From assembly GCA_030762935.1 (NCBI GenBank), contig CM060900.1, positions 375,119,132-375,183,131 on the forward strand: 64,000 nt of DNA. Reading direction: 5' to 3'. Shown in pieces: positions 59,786 to 64,000 of this stretch. Within the stretch, counting starts at the first letter, position 1. The number at the start of each line of letters is the position of its first letter. The notes under the pieces are model-generated. The model saw only the letters and a list, made by a program, of their open reading frames with translations, searched no databases and had not been told where the DNA came from. Made by a program: the position numbers and the translations under genes. This stretch comes from Hymenopus coronatus. Taxonomy: Eukaryota > Arthropoda > Insecta > Mantodea > Hymenopodidae.

Positions 59786-59880
59786 TGGTGTAATGGATTT
59801 CATACTAACTTCATACACCTAGCACTAGAGCGCTCTCTTCACCCGTGAGAAGATCCGGACACAAACCCCAGAAACTGCAT
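59786..59880 (+). repeat. SINE C head fused to 3' half of a tRNA-Ala-like copy
   Basis: ATGGTGTAATGGATTTCATA..TTCATACACCTAG (59788-59822) is the SINE C head, and it runs straight into AGAGCGCTCTCTTCACCCGT and GAGAAGATCC, the second half of a tRNA-Ala-like unit. The missing first half of such a unit lies at 58251-58266, on the far side of the minus block. Confidence 0.7.
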
Positions 59881-59919
59881 ATTATTATTAATAAATAAAG
59901 TTAAATATTTATTAGTAGC

Positions 59920-60665
59920 ATTATGCGGTAGCATGCTGTGACCCATGCAGAGTTAAACAAACTGGTTCGCTGGAAAAGATACCGAGACGGGCTGTAAAAT
60001 TCATAAAGAAAGGCAAAGATTTTGGACTTACAAAAGGCGAAGAGAATAAATGGGAGCCGCTAAAAGTTAAGGGTAAAACACATAGGTTAGTCGCACTATT
60101 TAAAGCTTATACTGGTTTAATGCATGGCTGGACGTTAGAAAGAGGTTATAAAACCCAGCATACTACGGACGAAATGATCATTTGTATAAAATTAAGGGTA
60201 GAAGGTACAGAACCGACGTAGGAAAATTTTCTTTTGTTAATAGGACAATTTAAGAATGGAATGAATTGCCTGTAGCAGCCTTTCAGGGCTTCCCTCTGAC
60301 CTTAAAGAAGTTTAGGAATAATTTAAAGAGAATAAATGTTAGTTAATTTGAGTAAATATTGTGAAGTAATTAAGGATTTCAAAAACTGTATTAGTGTATA
60401 TTATTATTATTATTATTAATGTATTTATATTAGTAATGTATAGTATTAATCTTGAGGCTTCATAATAACTGTTTATAAACATGCTGGTAATTGCCATACG
60501 TATTGCTGTACTGAATAATAAGTAGTTAGGCATTTAAAAAAACATGTATATGTAACATGTTAGTTGTATAACTTCTCTTAATCTAACTTAAGGTTATTAT
60601 TGTAAGTGAATTTTGTACATTTAACTCTGCCACCGGGCAGTGCCCAATTGCAGAGAATAAATAAA
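59920..60665 (+). mobile_element. CR1/jockey-like LINE, 3' end
   Basis: A decayed pol C-terminus: IPRRAVKFIKKGKDFGLTKG (about 59975), KTHRLVALFKAYTGLMHGW (60087-60143), then in another frame YRTDVGKFSFVNRTI (60206-60250), a stop, and EWNELPVAAFQG to KKFRNNLKRINVS and stop at about 60342. The R-x-F-SFxxRxxxEWNxLP block is typical of such LINE ends. The 3' UTR ends with GAGAATAAATAAATAC (60652-60667). It splits the tRNA-Ala-like array. Confidence 0.8.
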
Positions 60666-60924
60666 TACAATACTAAACTCACTTGCTGGTAGGTAAGTTT
60701 TGGTTTTATATATATAGCATCTCCAATTGTTTCTCTTTCTTCTCAGTAGGGACGAGTTGGTTATATATGTTATGTATCTGTTATACGCACAACAACCAGA
60801 GTTGTATCTTAAGAGCTGGAGTGCTCAAAGCCCGACATCTCCAATATGTATTATATGGATTATTCGTTTTTTGGCGTAGGTACGTGTGAGTTATATAAGA
60901 CAGGTAGCTATATTACACGGAAGA

Positions 60925-61960
60925 ACGAGTGGATGTAGCTCGTGCTGTGGCGCTCACTTCGCACGTGAGAAGTCCAGGATTCAAATCCCAGCAACTCTAT
61001 AATGTATTTATATTATCTTTCTTGCGAGTAGTTATGTGTTAGCTATACATCTCGTGTAGCTGTTTTACACGGAACAACCAGGGGAGGTAGAGCGCTTGCT
61101 TCGCATTTGAGAAGTCCCGGGTTCAAGTCCCACCACCTACAGAATGTACTTGTATTAGCTTTCTTGCAAGTAGGTATGTGCTTGTTATATATCTCATATA
61201 GTTGTTTTACACGGAGCAGCCAGGGCATGTAGCTCAGAGGTAGAGTGCATGCTGCGCCTTCGAGAAGTCCTGGGTTTAAATCCCAGCATTTTCAAACCGT
61301 ATATATTTTTATCTTTCTTGCGAGTAGGTACGTGTATGTACATGTAGCTGTTAGCTTTTATGTAGCTGGGAGAAACCAACTGGTTATGTAGCTGAGACAT
61401 AGAGTGCTTGTTTTTCAAGTGAAGTCTCGAGCTCAAATCCCAGTATCCCCAAAACGCATTTATTTTCATATTTCTTGCGCGAAAGTAATTTGAAGTTCTG
61501 TATCTGCTTTAGCTGTTAGACAAGGGACAAACAGGAGATATTGCTCAGAGGTAGAGCACTCGCTTCGCATGTGAGAAGCCTTCGGTTCAAATACCGGCAT
61601 CTCCAAACCGCATTTATTTTTATCTTTCCATCGAGCAGGTACGTGTTAGTTCTATATCTAATGTAGGTGTTAGACACGAAAAAACCAGCGAATGCAGCTC
61701 AGAGGTCGAGTGCTTGCTTCACAATTGAGAAGTGTCGGGTTCAAATCCCGGCATTTCCAGGTCGCATTAATTTTTATCTCATGTAGGTGTTAGACAGAAA
61801 ATAACCAGGGTTGTTTCCTGTCGAGGCAGAGCGCTCGATTCGTAAGCAAGTAAGTAAGCAAGAAGTCTCGAGTTCAAACCCGGTATCTCCACACCATGTA
61901 TATTTGTATCCTTTGCGATAAGGCAACGCATTAGTCCTATATCTCATGTAGCTGTTTTAC
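60925..61960 (+). repeat. tRNA-Ala-like array, plus block before the minisatellite (7 copies)
   Basis: Copies start at about 60931, 61081, 61222, 61382, 61532, 61688 and 61809. The best-kept pieces are GTAGCTCAGAGGTAGAG (A box and D arm), CTCGCTTCGCATGTGAG (anticodon arm, CGC anticodon, Ala) and CGGGTTCAAATCCCGGCA (T arm). The spacer carries CTTTCTTGCGAGTAGGTACG, CTCATGTAGCTG and TTTTACACGGAACAACCAGG. Every copy checked has at least one broken stem or lost box; 61081 lacks the A box and 61809 has an 11-bp AAGT duplication in its anticodon arm. Confidence 0.9.
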
Positions 61961-62937
61961 ACGGAACAACCAGGCGATATAGGCGATTGTTAGTTATGTA
62001 TCTCCTGCAGCTGTTCTACACGGAACACCGCCTGCGGTGTCATTAGTAGTTAGAGCGGGCGTTAAACGCTACCAAAAAAAAAATACACGGAACAACCAGG
62101 CGATATAGGTGACTGTTAGTTATGTACCTCATGAAGCTGTTTTACACGGACCAACCAGGCGATATAGGCGATTGTTTAATATGTACCTCATGAAGCTGCT
62201 TTACACGGAACAACCAGGCGATATAGGTGATTGTTAGTTATATACCTCATGAAGCTGTTTTACACGGAACAACCAGGTGATATAGGCGATTGTTAGTTAT
62301 GTACCTCATGAAGCTGTTTTACACGGAACAACCAGGTGATATATGCGATTGATAGTTATGTACCTCATGAAGCTGCTTTACACGGAACAACCAGGCGATA
62401 TAGGTGATTGTTAGTTATATACCTCATGAAGCTGCTTTACACGGAACAACCAGGCGATATAGGTGATTGTTAGTTATATACCTCATGAAGCTGTTTTACA
62501 CGGAACAACCAGGTGATATAGGCGATTGTTAGTTATGTACCTCATGAAGCTGTTTTACACGGAACAACCAGGTGATATATGCGATTGATAGTTATGTACC
62601 TCATGAAGCTGCTTTACACGGAACAACCAGGTGATATAGGTGATTGTTAGTTATGTACCTCATGAAGCTGCTTTACACGGAACAACCAGGTGATATAGGT
62701 GATTGTTAGTTATGTACCTCATGAAGCTGTTTTACACGGAACAACCAGGCGATATAGGTGATTGTTAGTTATGTACCTCATGAAGCTGTTTTACACGGAA
62801 CAACCAGGCGATATAGGTGATTGTTAGTTATGTACCTCATGAAGCTGCTTTACACGGAACAACCAGGTGATATAGGTGATTGTTAGTTATGTACCTCATG
62901 AAGCTGCTTTACACGCAACAACCAGGTGATGCAGCTC
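61934..62937 (+). repeat. 59-bp minisatellite, 15 units, derived from array spacer
   Basis: Units start ATTGTTAG or a variant at 61986, 62112, 62171, 62230 and then every 59 bp to 62879. Unit content: GTTATGTACCTCATGAAGCT, GTTTTACACGGAACAACCAG and GCGATATAGGTG. The first parts equal the array spacer; GATATAGGTGA corresponds to the first bases of the tRNA-like sequence (GATGTAGCTCA). The unit thus amplifies spacer plus tRNA start. The first unit is split by a SINE insert (62028-62083). Confidence 0.93.
62017..62094 (+). mobile_element. Tiny 5'-truncated SINE E insertion with 11-bp target duplication
   Basis: The insert 62028-62083 (56 bp) equals the extreme 3' end of SINE E (CGCCTGCGG and GAGCGGGCGTTAAACGCTAC) plus an A10 tail. 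It is flanked by the exact direct repeat TACACGGAACA at 62017-62027 and 62084-62094. A clear case of target-primed insertion inside a minisatellite unit. Confidence 0.92.
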
Positions 62938-64000
62938 AGAGATAGAACGCTTGCTTCTCCTTCGTGAAGTCTCGGGTTCAAGTGCAGCATCTCCTGACCG
63001 CATATATTTTTCTTTTTCCTGCGAGTAGGTACGTGTTATTTACAAATATCAGTTAGAACGTAAAACAGGGAAGTGTAACTCATAGTAAACGTGTTAGCTT
63101 TGTATATGAGAGGTTTTGGGTTCAAATCCCAGCATCGGCACACTGTATTTGCTTTTATCTTTCTTGCGAGTAGATGCGTGTTAGTCATGTAGCTGTTTTG
63201 TACGGAACAAACTGGGGATGTACCTCAAAGGTAGAGCGTTCGCTTCACATTTTAGACGTCCCGGCTTCAAATCTCCACATTTGCAGACTATTTATTTTCA
63301 GCTTACTTGTCAGTATGTACGTGTATGTACATGTACCTGTTTTAAATGGAACAATCAGGGTATGCGCTCGCTTTGCATATGAGAAATCTCTAGATCAAAT
63401 TCCGTCATCTACATAACATATTTAATTTTATTATATTTTATTGCAACTAGGTACCTGCTAGTTACATATCTTATGTAGGAGTTAAACATGACAACCAGGA
63501 TAGCGCTCTCTTTTCAAGTGAAAAGGCGCGGCTTCAAACCTCGCCATCTCTAAAACTTATTGATTTTGATTGTATTTATGCCGAGTAGTTACGTGTTAGC
63601 AACATATCTGATATAGCTGTTATATACAGAACAACTACGGAATGTAGCTGAGAGGTAGAGCGCTTGCTTAACATGTAAGGCATCCCGTGTTCAAATACCG
63701 CCATCTCCTTAAATATTTAGTTTTATTAACTTTCTTGCAAGTAATTACGTGTCAGTTACATATGTTGTGTATTTGATTTACACAGCCAATGAATGTAACT
63801 CAAATGTAGGTACATGTTTCTGTTTGCATGTGAGAAGTACCGGGTTCAAACACCGGTGTTTTACTTGGGTTTTTAGTTTGCTTATCTTTCTTGCAAGTAT
63901 TTACGTGTTAGAAACAGATTTCATGCACCTGTTATAAACACTCAAACAGGGAAAATTACTCACATATAGAGCTCTTACTTCGCATGTGCGTAGTCCCGGG
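62924..64000 (+). repeat. tRNA-Ala-like array, plus block after the minisatellite (8 copies)
   Basis: Copies start at about 62924, 63068, 63212, 63357, 63498, 63637, 63789 and 63949; the last is cut by the window edge. The copy at 63212 keeps GGGGATGTA at its 5' end, the ancestral tRNA-Ala acceptor strand. The copies at 63357 and 63498 have lost the A-box half. Spacing is 140-160 bp. Confidence 0.88.

Noticed and set aside
61986..62937. CRISPR-like array of regular repeats
   Set aside because: The whole 59-bp unit is repeated with no unique spacers, there are no cas genes, and the DNA is eukaryotic. It is a minisatellite.
57940..64000. Functional tRNA-Ala gene cluster
   Set aside because: In the copies inspected the acceptor, anticodon or T stem has mismatches, or the A-box half is missing. 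No copy was found with all arms intact.

Overview
The window reads as non-coding, transposon-rich DNA from an animal nuclear genome. It is AT-rich, has no bacterial-style gene packing, and I found no intact host protein-coding gene. The mix of mariner, hAT- and piggyBac-like fragments, Penelope-like and APE-type non-LTR retroelements, and many tRNA-derived SINEs points to an arthropod, most likely an insect. Order or species cannot be settled from the sequence alone.

Layout. At 1.7-10.6 kb there are four diverged copies, all in the same direction, of a repeat unit of about 2 kb. They are interrupted by SINEs, by a LINE 3' end and by an insertion that carries a heat-shock-element-like promoter. 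At 10.89-12.33 kb lies a very young, 5'-truncated Penelope-like element on the minus strand, with an exact 13-bp target duplication, exact 38-bp inverted termini, an open RT/GIY-YIG frame and a hammerhead-like motif over its stop codon. A dead DD34D mariner follows at 13.74-15.07 kb and a 174-bp tandem duplication at 15.56-15.90 kb. An unclassified dispersed repeat ('family R') recurs at about 16-17.4, 19.9-21.1, 43.8-44.3, 45.6-46.0, 51.8-52.5 and 54.2-55.3 kb in both orientations. A rearranged mariner sits at 21.1-21.6 kb.

From 26.4 to 29.5 kb there is a frameshifted non-LTR retrotransposon, and a second copy of its 3' end lies at 54.7 kb. Further on are a hAT-like remnant (32.0-32.8 kb), a mariner-like remnant (34.8-35.7 kb), a Tc1/mariner deletion derivative with about 130-bp inverted termini (35.8-36.4 kb), a decayed RNase H/zinc-knuckle LINE tail (38.6-39.3 kb) and a piggyBac-like C-terminal fragment (47.4-47.5 kb, minus). 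At least seven tRNA-headed SINE families (labelled A-G here) are scattered throughout, several with clear target duplications.

The most unusual part is 57.9-64.0 kb. It holds about 27 degenerate tRNA-Ala-like sequences spaced about 150-180 bp apart, arranged as plus, minus and plus blocks. A CR1-like LINE 3' end splits the array, and inside it lies a 15-unit, 59-bp minisatellite that grew out of the array's own spacer. One minisatellite unit is split by a tiny SINE insertion with an exact 11-bp target duplication. The array runs off the right edge of the window.

No protein in the window looks functional for the host. The Penelope-like frame is the only long open one, and it lacks its N-terminal part. 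The relations between features are ones of nesting, that is insertion order, and not of pathway.
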